Below, one piece after another: positions 32,621-42,714 of a stretch of DNA of 64,000 nucleotides. The translations under genes and the position numbers were made by a program. Source of the stretch: Sanguinoderma infundibulare. Its lineage: Eukaryota > Basidiomycota > Agaricomycetes > Polyporales > Polyporaceae. The notes beneath the pieces were generated by a model, which did not search any database, was not told the origin of the DNA, and saw only the letters and a program-made list of their open reading frames with translations. Position 1 is the stretch's first letter, and each line of letters begins with the position of its first letter. The stretch lies in the NCBI GenBank assembly GCA_032821775.1, contig JAVLRN010000011.1, positions 620,001 through 684,000 on the forward strand, read 5' to 3'.

Positions 32621-34118
32621 GATGGATCCGTTCCTGCGCGACGCACGCCAGGACAGGACTGGCAGGGCTGTAAGTAATTGGGACATTCGCGGGTTCCTTG
32701 GCGGCTAGCTGGGGAACGCTCCGCGCGCGGCGTATACGTGGGCGAGCATATAAAGTACCAATTGGAAGATGCCGAATCCCTGGCCTGGGTGCAGTTGTCG
32801 AGGTGGGCTGGGCTGATATTAATCTTGCGTGGTCATCGCGGAGCATGTCATGGCGGACAGGTGCCGTGCTGCTAAGTGACGACACTTTCCCGCTCTCCTT
32901 CATTTCGCCTTGGATTCCACGGTTTGGTTCCTGGACCGTTCATCACGCATTTGCTCTACGTGGCGTGAACAAGCCAATCCAGGCGATATTGAAAGAAATG
33001 GCGCATTAGTCTCGGACAAACGGGCGAGCAGATGAGACAGCTGCAAGGATGACGACGCACAGAATGTGGCAACGCTCTCCTTATTTCATGCTTCACCCAC
33101 CGGGATCCCTTGGTCTTAAAGGAAATATGCGTCATGGGACAGAACTTGCGTAGACATATGCATATTGAAACCTAAGACGGAGGCATCGTTAGATAGGCAT
33201 AGGCACGTTAGCTATAATATATGCACGTACTGGTGAGCACACCACTGGTAGAACTAGTAGTATGCCTCTGACGTGACCGGTCGCGATCACACACCTCACG
33301 GACTCACCATTTGAGGACATGTAGCTCGCCAACGTGAGGAATCCAGACCCTTGACTTCCATGCGAATACCCTCAGCGTGAGTTGGCTACACCATCTTACA
33401 TGCTTGGAAGCACGACCGAAGGAGAAGTGACACCGACCGGGTTCCAGTTAATAAACACGATCAACCAGTGAGAGAGACGGGCTTACCCATTCATACCGGC
33501 CAGATGCCTTCCGCGACGTCTCCAAAGAGCACCTCGTGCAGAATATCGAGAGTTGTTGACCATTGGACCATGCAACGTTCTGCTAGGATGGCGGAGCTTG
33601 AAGATCTAGAACCGTTGAAGAGCAGCCGGATATATGGGTTATACCACGGCCCTTCGTACCCGAGCCATAGAATAGCGCTGACTGGACGGTGTACAGCTGA
33701 TGGTGGTATCGAAGACCGATAGGAGTTCGATGACAAAGCGTCGGCGAGCGCTTGTAAGACGCGAATGGAACCGGCAACACCGGGCCAAAGCTCCGATCAG
33801 GTCATCAGGCTGCACTCATTCTACGCTTGCTCTGCTCCGAGTGCTTCCAACTTGCTCGGCTCCTTCTCTTGGACCATCACAGTTAACCACGTCCCTGTGT
33901 TATCTCAAGCCATAAGGCGATTCAGGAATCATGCCACCGCAATGCACGATCCCAGCTTGAAGACTTGAAACAGAAGCAAGGAACTTGAAGGTGGATAGTG
34001 ATAGTGATACTTCAAAGTGGTTCCCGTTCCTTCATGAATCACGCGCTCTCACTTATCCTAAACCCACCACCTCCACTCAATCCTCTGCGACACCCGCCGT
34101 TGTTCTCTAACAGCCACC

Positions 34119-34325
34119 ATGTCCCTTACAGTGCGAGGTCGCGACTCCGCCTGCCAGTGCAAGTGCGATCACTCTCTCGACATACTCGTGTCCCACCGAC
34201 GCTGTCACTACTGTACCCGAGGGCAGAAGGACGCTGTCATCCGGTTGAGACAGTGTGGGGGATGCTCGAAGGCCTTGTACTGCAGCAAGGAATGCCAGAA
34301 GGCGGCGTGGCCAGATCACCAGTGA
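34119..34325 (+). pseudogene. MYND zinc-finger 5' exon fragment
   Basis: ATG 34119, in a good CCACCATG context, opens about 68 codons that include RCHYCTRGQKDAV, then CGGCSKALYCSKECQKAAWP and HQ: nearly a full MYND finger. The exon runs into a GTGAGC donor-like sequence and then directly into P450 sequence, so the rest of the gene is missing. The left arm has P450 coding sequence here instead. It is unrelated in detail to the MYND gene at 2.7-5.6 kb. Confidence 0.6.
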
Positions 34326-34641
34326 GCGCTGCATTTCGTTAGAGCTTTTGCAGTGACCGGCGCTCGTATCTATAATGTGACAAGAGCTGACTTTCGCCTA
34401 GACCGTCGTGTCGATGAACGCGACGTTCGTTCACAACGACCCCGCCGTATTCCAAGACCCGCACGTATTTTGTCCTGAGCGGTGGATGGCGGATGATACC
34501 AAGCATCTCGACCAGCACCCCGTCGCGTTTTCGAAAGGGCCTCGGATCTGCCTCGGTCTGAAATGCGCGCTCGTTTGAATTAGAAGGATGCACGAACGTT
34601 GACTGACGCGTCGCTCCAGTCTCGCCTGGGCCGAGATGTAC

Positions 34642-35401
34642 GTAGAGTCTACACAGGCCCTTGCAAGTGCGCCGGTTTATTAAACCGACACCACTTGCAA
34701 GTGCGCGGAGAGATCCGCATGGGGATGGGCGGTGATGGCGCCCAGGGGGAGACCAGGGCAACGGTCGCGCGGCGGTCGGACGCGCGCGATCATCGGACGA
34801 TCGTTCGGACTCTGTTTACGGTGGACAGCGCAGATGTTCATCCACATTTTGTGGCATAGAGCTTCAAAGCGCGCCCAACAGCTAACAGGGTACCGCGGAC
34901 AGGCGAACAGAGGATGGCGGGCGGGCGGACGGTCAACGGGGCACGGGCGACAAGTGACCGCCCACTCTGATGGCGGTGCCTCGCCCTGATGCCAAGCCTG
35001 ATGCTGGTGCCCTTTTTTGTACATCAGGGCGCAGCCGCAGCGCGAGCATCAGGGCTCTACATATGTGTTATAGGTATTTTCTCCGCCAATTAGCACAAGG
35101 AACTGGTAATCTAGTGGTAGAATGGATTGTTAGTAGGTGTCATGTGGTGCTTGGTTCGAGTCTGCATGATGGCAATTTTTTTAAAAGTGAGTAATTGCCA
35201 TTGACGGTGGTATACAAATAGATCTACAGCATGAATTCATGACAAGGCATTAGTTATTAACTGGAGGAGGGGCCGGAGGAGAGGGGGACCGGAGAAGGGA
35301 GGGACATATAGTGGGAGGGGACCGGGACCGGCGGGCCGCGCACTTGCAAGTGGCGCCGGTATAATAAACCGCGCACTTGCAAGCCTCTGTGTAGACGGCT
35401 C
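34642..35401. mobile_element. 760-bp terminal-inverted-repeat element
   Basis: Flanked by GATGTAC on both sides (34635-34641 and 35402-35408), a 7-bp target duplication, possibly 8 bp. The ends carry inverted repeats of about 40 bp with the core TCTACACAG, then CTTGCAAGTGCGC, then GGTTTATTA; CACTTGCAAGTG is itself palindromic. The uninterrupted sequence exists in the left arm at about 12650, which proves an insertion. It has no transposase frame, so it is non-autonomous. The target duplication length is compatible with hAT-like elements, but the termini do not decide it. Confidence 0.8.
35104..35182 (+). ncRNA. tRNA-like Pol III unit inside the element
   Basis: An A-box-like TAATCTAGTGGT near 35107 and a B-box GGTTCGAGTCT at 35153-35163 have tRNA-like spacing, and a run of seven T at 35176-35182 could terminate Pol III. 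The acceptor and T stems do not pair well, so this is tRNA-derived (SINE-like) rather than a working tRNA. Confidence 0.45.
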
Positions 35402-35801
35402 GATGTACTTGGTAATGGGATACCTTTTCCGCGAGTTGGATATGGAGCTGTACGATGCTACGTGAGTGCCGCCTACGCAAGAATTTGTGCTCCCCGTAGC
35501 TCTTGAGTTTGATGATTCGGGGTAGAAGATATGGCGTACCGCTGCCATCTCACGCCGACGTCCGGAGGGAAGGCGCCCCGCTGCGTGGTGCACACCAGGT
35601 AGCATGACTTTAATGTACTGGTCCAGACCGATGCCACGATGGATTTGCGAGCCCTGGTGAACTGCTAATGTCCCGAAGTAAAGCTGGTCGCATTGATCGA
35701 GCGCCAGACTGCATCAATGACGAGTTTCACTGCGGGACACATATACAATGAATGTCGGCAGGACACTCGTCACGCGATTCGGAAACCACAGCCCCTCATC
35801 C

Positions 35802-36954
35802 TCAAATCCTGGTCACCGACCACCCCAGCCCGGCGAAACGTTGGTCAATGCTCTCGCCGGTCGCATCGACGAAAGTTCCACCACCCGAGAACCGCCGAAG
35901 CGCAGTGGCCTCCACCTCGATTTTAGCTCCAACCTCTGCGAAGATGCCTTCCCACAGCTCCCGCCAGCTCTCCGGGGAATGACAATCTATGACCGCAGTC
36001 CCATCCAGCGAAGGGTACTCTCCCTTGACCGGCTGTGCAATATGCATTCCGAATATGACGGAGCCGGGAAGGGGGGAGAGGAGGCCGGCCAAGCGGCGCG
36101 CCACTTGCTCTTGGCCGTCAAACTTGAACAGATGGAAGAAATACCCAGCGAAGATGGCGGAGAGCTGTCCGTGAAGCTGATTGAGGGACGTCACGTTGTC
36201 GAGAGATGGAACGTCTGGCACGAGAGCTGCAGAAGTGGGGAGGACAGGAGCCTGGGTGAGAAAGGCGGGATCGAGGATGTCGCCTTGCAGGAAGGGCACG
36301 GGGAACGTCTCGGGCGTAGAACGGAAGAGCTCGTGTCCGAGATCCCACAAGTCTGCAATGAGGTGAAGTTGGACAACGGCAGGCCAACAACGGATCGAGA
36401 GAGCTCACCCTTGCTCAGATCGGCTGCGATAGCTCCCTCGACAGGCCACCCGTCGAGAACGGCTTTGCGAGTATCACTCCCAACTAGAACGCAGCGCATG
36501 GGTCGGAGATGGAAGGCAGAAGCGGTCGAAATGCGTACAGCAACAGCCCATGTCAAGGAAAATCGCGCCTTGTCGTTGGTTTCCTAGCTCAATGAACCGG
36601 GAGTACGCAGGAGTGCACACTATCCTATGCCTAGTACAACACAGCATCTCCGTGAGCATACCCACAAGCAATCCGCAATCATAGCGCACTGAGACGCACC
36701 CCATGAAACCGAACTTTCGAATGCACGGGTATTTGTAAAGCTGTGGTCCATCAATGAGACTTGCTTGAACCGATCTAACAGTTCACCGCACGTACCTCAA
36801 AGGCTTTAGTCTGCACCGCAATGATGTGGGCCTTCAGCTCCTCGTCGTCCCGGATCCGAGTGGTGGTCTTCATGAATGTCTTCTCCTCTTCGTTTGGATT
36901 ATACAATGATGGATCGAGGGGTTTTTCCCAACCTGGACTGTGTATGGCGGACAT
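35802..36954 (-). CDS. AusD-like methyltransferase, copy C
   Basis: Mirror partner of copy A and its closest relative here. It shares LTQAPVLPTSAALVPDVPSL and the ending GLGWSVTRI, and even the 3' flank matches. Exons: MSAIHSPGWEKPLDPS from ATG 36954; FIELGNQRQGAIFLDMGCC; FGSDTRKAVLDGWP to AADLSK with an intact GTGAGC donor; and the long last exon to 35802. FFHLFKFDGQEQVARRL and SPESWRELWEGIFAEVGAK are conserved. No frame break was seen. Its TATA position reads CGTAAAGAG, degenerate exactly as in copy A, so the change predates the inverted duplication. Expression may be weak. Confidence 0.77.
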
Positions 36955-37043
36955 GTTGAACTCGTGGGGTGCAGTGGATGATACCGCCAAGGAGGATATG
37001 AAGTCAACTTTGACTGGGTCGAATTGAGTTTGAACGCGAGCCG

Positions 37044-37052
37044 CTCTTTACG
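37044..37052 (-). promoter_or_regulatory. degenerate TATA element of copy C
   Basis: CGTAAAGAG on the minus strand, where copies B, D, E and F have CATAAATAG. Identical to the change in copy A. Confidence 0.5.
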
Positions 37053-37717
37053 TTCTGTGCTCGATTGGAGCCTAAAGGTATGACATTAGGTTCGAAATCA
37101 AGGCAAGCTTCTCCAAGTGAACCGCTGAGATGGGTGGATAACAGAACGCTGACCATCTCATGATAGAAGACCGGTATCCCTGAATACCTTGCTGCGAGAC
37201 AGCAGAGTCACGAGTCGATCGGATGGGTTCGGCAGAAGACGACCCTCGCCGGTGTGAACAACGCGTTCTCGGAGAGGCACAGCGCATGTACTACTGGGGG
37301 CCCCAGATCCAAGCATCAGCAAAAAGGCACGCCGCGCTTCGCCACGCCTGGGCGCACTTAGACACTTGAACACGCTTGCTGGAGCTTGTGGCGACTTGAA
37401 CGTTACTTGGGCACTTGCAGGACCTTAATACTTGCTTGGGACGCCTTCGGCCGTGATCGCTGGACTCGGCTGGAGCACGAGCGGTCTGTCATGCGCCACC
37501 ATTCCATGTCGACCCCATCTCTCTATCTCCCAGCTGTAGAAGTTGCATTGTTTTAGTCCGCAAGTAAAGCTAGTCACATTGCTCGAGCCCCAGACAACAT
37601 CAACGACGACTCTCACTGCTGAGAGATATATTTATACCCTGAATAGCGGCGAGACATATATTCGTCAAACGATTCCGACACCACGCTCTCCGTTGACACA
37701 ACTCCGGCCGCTCATCC

Positions 37718-38874
37718 TCAGACCCTGGTCACCGACCACTCCAACATATAGGGCAGGTCCGTGTCGTCAGATTGGGCGAGCAGCTCGCCGTCTGGGCGCC
37801 TCCGGACTTCATTCGCCTTCACCTCGACGTTGGCTCCGACCTCTGCGAAAATGCCTTCCCACAGCTCCCGCCAGCTCTCTGGAGAATGACAATCCATGGT
37901 GCCAGTCCCATCCTGAAAAACGCACACTCGCTTGACCGGTTGTCCAACATGGAGCCCGAAGATCACGGAGCCGGGCAGGGGAGAGAGGAGCCCAGCCAGG
38001 CGGCGCGCGACTTGCTCTTGAACGTCGAACTTGAAAAGATGGAAGAACGCGCCGGTGAAGATCGCCGAGAGCTTGCCGTGCAGCTCGTTTAGGGATGTCA
38101 CCTCGCTGAGAGGTGGGATGTCTGCGACGGGCGGGGTGGAGGAGGTAGGAAGGACGGGAGCCTGGGTGAGGAAGGCGGGATCGAGGACGTCACCTTGGAG
38201 GAAGGGGACTGGGAACGTCTCGAGGGTAGAGCGGAAAAGCTCGTGTCCGAGATCCCCAAAGTCTGTCGGATGATGTGAGTTGGTAATGGCATACCGAAGG
38301 CCGTGACGAAGAGAGCAGGCCCACCTTTGATCAGGTCGGCTGCGATAGCTCCCTTGACGGGCCACCCGTCGAGAACGGCTTTGCGGATGTCGGTTCCAAC
38401 TAGAACACAGGGCATGAGTCAGGGATCAGCGGCGGAAAGGTTCGCAATGCGTACATACAGCAACAACCCATGTCAAGGAAAATCGCGCCTTCCCGTTGCT
38501 TTCCGAGTTCAATGAACTGTTTGTACGTGGGAGTGTACACTATCTTGTGACTGTTACAGAACAATGTTACTGTGAGTGTACCTACAACCAACCGGCAAAC
38601 ATGGGCAGGACGCACGCCATGAAGCCAAACAGCCGAATGCACGGGTATTTGTAGAGCTGTGGCCATCCGTGAGACGTTAACTCGTCTAAAATTGCACGGA
38701 CGTAGTTTCACATACCCGGTAGGCTTTGGTCTGCACCGCAATGATGTGGGCCTTCAGCTCCCCCTCATCCTCGATCCCCGTAGTGGTCTCCATGAATGCC
38801 TTCTCCTCTTCGTTCGGATTATACAAAGACGAATCAAGGGGCTGTTCCCAAGCCGGTCTGTTTGTTGCGGACAT
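37718..38874 (-). CDS. AusD-like methyltransferase, copy D
   Basis: Second member of the tandem array. ATG 38874 opens MSATNRPAWEQPLDSS. The motif exon gives FIELGKQREGAIFLDMGCC, which joins FGTDIRKAVLDGWPVKGAIAADL after an intron of about 60 nt. The last exon begins DLGHELFRSTLETFPV and ends LEWSVTRV at 37718. It differs from A-C in the proline-rich insert (TSSTPPVADIPPLSEV) and in the tail (RRRPDGELLAQSDDTDLPYM). Splice donors look normal and a TATA element lies at 38957. It is the most clearly intact copy together with E and F. No catalytic acid/base residue is needed in this family beyond substrate positioning, so activity cannot be judged further. Confidence 0.8.
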
Positions 38875-38956
38875 ATTCAAATGGGTCGGTGTGGCTGGTA
38901 CCGCTGGCGACTCGGAGGATATGAAGTCAAGGTCGATTTGGTTCGAAATCCCACCG

Positions 38957-38965
38957 CTATTTATG
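38957..38965 (-). promoter_or_regulatory. TATA element of copy D
   Basis: CATAAATAG on the minus strand, about 83 bp before the copy D start codon. Confidence 0.55.
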
Positions 38966-39392
38966 TTCTCTGCTCGAAGGATATTAGGTTTGGAATCAAG
39001 GCACGCTTTTCCACAGGTGAACTGCGGTCAGCGACGTATGCATATGTCTCATTACCGTGCCATCAGCGCCAGTGCACGGCACCCTCAGGCCTCTTAAATA
39101 CATGCAATGTCAGTCATTCAGTGTCCATGATTCATATATCCTCATATGTCACTTGCCTATTTATGAGATACGACGGGTGGCGGCGATAGGGAAGAGAGCG
39201 ATACCTGACCGCCAGATGGCCGAGTCACGAGTCGATCGGGACTTGCGAGTAGGTTCGGCAGGAGACGGCTCTTGCTGGTGTGTGAACAGAGCGTTCGAGA
39301 GGCAGTGCGGGATAGGATTGAAGCTCAACGTCAGCATGCATAAAGCAGTTCCGAGTCTACGCTCTCCGCAATCACTAGCGTTTACCCAAGTT

Positions 39393-40572
39393 TCAAACCC
39401 TCGTCACCGACCACTCCAACCTATAGGGTTGGTCCGTGTCCTCAGGGTTCATCTCGTAGGCGACCAACTCGCGATTCGAGCGCCTCTGAAGTGTTGCCTT
39501 CACCTCGACCTTGGCTCCGACCTCTGCGAAGATGCCTTCCCACAGCTCCCGCCAGCTCTCGGGCGAATGACAGTGCATGCTAGTCCCGTCGGGAGAGAAG
39601 TACTCTCGCTTGACGGGCTGTCCAACGTGCATACCGAAGATCATCGAGCCAGGAAGGGGAGAAAGGAGTCCGGCCAGGCGGCGCGCTACTTGCTCTTGGC
39701 CGTCAAACCCGAAGTCATGGAAGAATGCGCCAGTGTAGATCGCCGAGAGCTGTCCGTGTAGCTGATTAAGGGACGTCACCTCACTGAGGACCGGAGCGAC
39801 TGCGTCAGGCGGAGCGGTGGAGGTGGGCGGGACAGGAGCCTGAGTGATGATGGTAGAATCGAGGATGTCGCCTTGCAGGAAGGGAACGGGAAATGTCTCT
39901 GGGGTGGAGCGGAAGAGCTTGTGTCCGAGGTCCCAAAAGTCTGTCATGGGAGTTGGATAACGTCGAGAGGCTCCAGTATCTCGATCGAAAGAGCTTACCC
40001 TTTCTCAGGTCTGCTGTGATTACTCCTTTAGCGGGCCATCCATCGAGAACGGCTTTGCGGACGTCGCTCCCAACTAGATTGCAGCAGACGTAGCAAGGCA
40101 TCAGTCGTGGAATAGCACGGAAACTGTTCAAACACGTACAGCAACAGCCCATATCCAGCAAAATCGGGGCTTTCCGTTGCTTTCCCAGCTCCTTGAGCTG
40201 GGAGTATGCGGGAAGCCGCGCCATCCGAAGACTATTGCAGGATAGAATGTCAGCGAGCACTACTAGTGCTCCTCGACGACCGATCCCGAGCGACCCAAAA
40301 GGCGCACCTCATAAACGAAAATGATTGAATACACGGGTACTTAAAAACCTGAGGTAATCTGTGAGACCTTGCCTGACATTGCACAGGCGTGGCACAGACG
40401 CAATCTCGCATACCTCAAAGGCTTTGGCCTGCACCGCTATGACGTGTGCCTTCAGCTCTTCGTCGTCCTGGATTCCCGTCGTCGCCTTCATGAATGCTTT
40501 CTCGTCATCATCAGGAGCATAATATGCTGGATCGAGGGGCTGGACCAAATGCTCTCTGCGTGTTGCGTACAT
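39393..40572 (-). CDS. AusD-like methyltransferase, copy E
   Basis: ATG 40572 (MYATRREHLVQPLDPAYY) starts a five-exon gene. LKELGKQRKAPILLDMGCC joins VGSD/FGSD-type sequence and VRKAVLDGWPAKGVITADLRK. The last exon runs FWDLGHKLFRSTPETFPVPF to EDTDQPYRLEWSVTRV at 39393. FHDFGFDGQEQVARRL replaces the usual FFHLF block, a noticeable change in a normally conserved post-motif segment. The C-terminal remnants at 10.6 and 26.6 kb are closest to this copy, which implies that an E-like gene once preceded copies A and B. A TATA element is at 40624. Confidence 0.78.
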
Positions 40573-40623
40573 GGTAAGCGAAAGATGTCGTGGCCAAGTT
40601 ATGGTCGACCAGTCATTCACCCG

Positions 40624-40632
40624 CTATTTATG
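40624..40632 (-). promoter_or_regulatory. TATA element of copy E
   Basis: CATAAATAG on the minus strand, about 52 bp before the start codon, closer than in B, D and F. Confidence 0.5.
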
Positions 40633-40639
40633 TTCTAAG

Positions 40640-41247
40640 CTGGCGCGGAACCTATACAGGCCTGGAAGCGAATCCCTGCAGGAAACCCTGGACAAGTGAA
40701 CGGGTTGCTTATCAAGCTGTGCGTATGTGCCTGTGCCGTGCCGTCAGTGACAGTAAGACAAGTATAGCACGGGAACGAAAACGGCGGCGATGTCGTCAAC
40801 TCTCCTTCTTACCACCCAATCACCACACCTTGCGTCTCATTTTAGGCTCCTGGGCTTCTTGAATATCGGTGCCGCAAGGGCTCCAAGTCCATTTGAACGT
40901 GCCATGATAAAAATACCTTCGACAGAAGACGGTTCCTTGAGGGTGTGAACGACTTGTTATGCTTGAGAGGGAGGACCGTGTACCATTGACGTCATACATG
41001 CTCTGAATGTAGAAGGCAGGAAAAGCGTACACAAACGGCAGCTTAAACAGCCGGTCACCCACCACCGTGGGATGCGGACTAGCAGGTGCGCGCAAGACTA
41101 GGAACATTGGAGGGAAATCCGAGACCAGCTGGTCAGTACCTCGGGTCAGTGCCCCTGATTATATCCTAGGCGGCACGAACAGGGAGAAACGTGTCATTGA
41201 GTCACATCGAAACAAGCTCTCCATACAACTAGTACTCACCCTACGCC
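40640..41247. other. spacer between methyltransferases E and F
   Basis: A minus-strand frame (40820-41107) opens MFLVLRAPASPHPTVVGDRL and looks partly protein-like, but no family is recognised and no partner exon is found. It may be a remnant of another gene lost from the array. Confidence 0.35.
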
Positions 41248-42394
41248 TCAAACCCTGATCACGGACCACTCCAGAAAATAGCGTTGGTCTACGTCGGAGG
41301 CCCCGTGCACGAGAGGCTGGTCATTCAAGCGACTCCGAAGTCTCCCGTTCACCTCGACCTTGGCTCCGACCTCGGCGAAGATCCCTTCCCACAACTCCCG
41401 CCAACTCTCCGGGGAATGACAATGCATCCCAGACCGTATTTCAGAATTGAAAACTCGCTTCTCCGGCTGCCCGTTGTGCCGCCCGAAGATCATGGAGCCC
41501 GGAAGCGGCGAGAGGAGCCCGGCCAGGCGGCGGGCGATTTGCTCTTGGCCGTCGAAGGTAAAAAGGTGGAAGAACGCCCCGGCGAAGATTGCTGAGAATT
41601 TGCCGTGCAGTTCATTGAGGGACGTCACCTCAGTGAGAGGCGGAATGTGCGGGATGGGCGGGGTGGAGGAGGTAGGAAGGACGGGAACTTCGGCGAGGAA
41701 GGCAGGATCGAAGATGTCGCCCTGCAGGAAGGGAACGGGAAACGTCTCTGGGGTGGAGCGGAAGAGTTCGTGTCCGAGGTCCCAGAAGTCTGTCATAAGA
41801 GTCCGGTATCGTAATTGGGCTCCAGTAGCGAGATCGGACGAGCTCACCCTTTCTCAGGTCTGCGGCGATGACTCCCTTCATAGGCCATCCATCGCGAACG
41901 GCTTTGCGGACGTCGCTCCCCACTAAAATACAACAAACGGAGTGAGACATCAGTCATGGAGCGGCACCGGAGCCGTTCAAACGCATACAACAACATCCTA
42001 TATCCAGCAAGATGGCGCCTTCTCGTTGTCTTCCGAGCTCAAGGAACTGCAGGTACCCGGGAACATGCGCAATCCGCAGTCTATCATAACACGTTGTGTC
42101 AGATTGTACACTACCAACTGATCCCCAAATACAATACGCACTTCGTGAAACCAAACGATCGAATACACCCGTAATTGTAAAGCTGAGATAATTCGTGAGG
42201 CATTATTTGACATTTCATAGACGCGATTCGCATACCTCGAAGGCTTTGGCCTGCACCGCTATGACGTGTTCCTTCAACTCGTCGTCGTCCTGAATCCCGG
42301 TCGCCGCCTTAAAGAAGATCTTCTCCTCTTCGCCTGGACCATACATCGATGAATCGAGGGGAAGGTCCCGAGCGGGTCGGGGTGTTGTAAACAT
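41248..42394 (-). CDS. AusD-like methyltransferase, copy F
   Basis: Outermost and most divergent copy of the array. ATG 42394 opens MFTTPRPARDLPLDSS; an ATG two codons earlier is possible. FLELGRQREGAILLDIGCC joins LGSDVRKAVRDGWPMKGVIAADL, so the residue after the two cysteines is Leu instead of Phe. The last exon runs FWDLGHELFRSTPETFPVPF to FLEWSVIRV at 41248. The blocks FFHLFTFDGQEQIARRL and SPESWRELWEGIFAEVGAK are kept. A TATA element lies at 42467. Sequence drift at the array end, with the same intron positions, suggests it is the oldest copy. Confidence 0.79.
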
Positions 42395-42466
42395 GTTCAA
42401 CTTGTTTTCGGGGCGGAAGGTGCTATGGACAAGGCGAGTCGACTGTCGACTGGGAAAGCCCGCCCA

Positions 42467-42475
42467 CTATTTATG
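42467..42475 (-). promoter_or_regulatory. TATA element of copy F
   Basis: CATAAATAG on the minus strand, about 75 bp before the start codon. Confidence 0.55.
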
Positions 42476-42714
42476 TGGGCAACGCCTATAAGGATAAAAA
42501 TAGATCTGGAACCAATCGACTTTGGGAGCATGGATTCACAGGCACACTTCGACAAGTGACTGACAAGCGACCTGCTCGGTCATCAACTGTGCTCACGTTC
42601 CCGCACCATCCTCGAGCGAGAAACCTAGATCCTTCTTAGGTTACAAGGACCCATGACCAGTGTTAGACGAACGTACCTGAGCAGGCAACTGCAGTCGAAG
42701 TTGAAAAGGGAGAA

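Larger units (their letters stand above)
31083..34018. other. non-coding tract of the right arm
   Basis: Mirror of 14.0-17.0 kb. No conserved protein was recognised. It retains two iron-type GATA sites at 32420 and 32612. The position just after FTR1 copy 2 is the empty site for the MITE seen in the left arm. Confidence 0.5.
34364..35605 (+). pseudogene. cytochrome P450 3' half, right arm, disrupted by an insert
   Basis: Keeps FVHNDPAVFQDPHVFCPERWM and the heme loop FSKGPRICLGL, then an intron, then the last exon SLAWAEMY. There it is broken by the 760-bp element and resumes at LVMGYLFRELDMELYD. The N-terminal two thirds, present in the left-arm copy, are missing and replaced by the MYND fragment. 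The cysteine codon TGT at VFCPERW is intact here but TGA in the left arm. Confidence 0.75.
29293..37275 (-). repeat. right arm of the large inverted duplication
   Basis: Reverse-complement counterpart of about 10757-18830. It keeps FTR1, the non-coding tract, the P450 3' half and methyltransferase copy C with its upstream region. Differences from the left arm are a 760-bp element (34642-35401), absence of the 179-bp MITE, and replacement of the P450 body by a roughly 340-bp segment bearing a MYND exon. Confidence 0.85.

Noticed and set aside
40820..41107. Minus-strand frame in the E-F spacer, considered as a P450 or cyclase fragment
   Set aside because: Partly hydrophobic but without any family signature; left as spacer.
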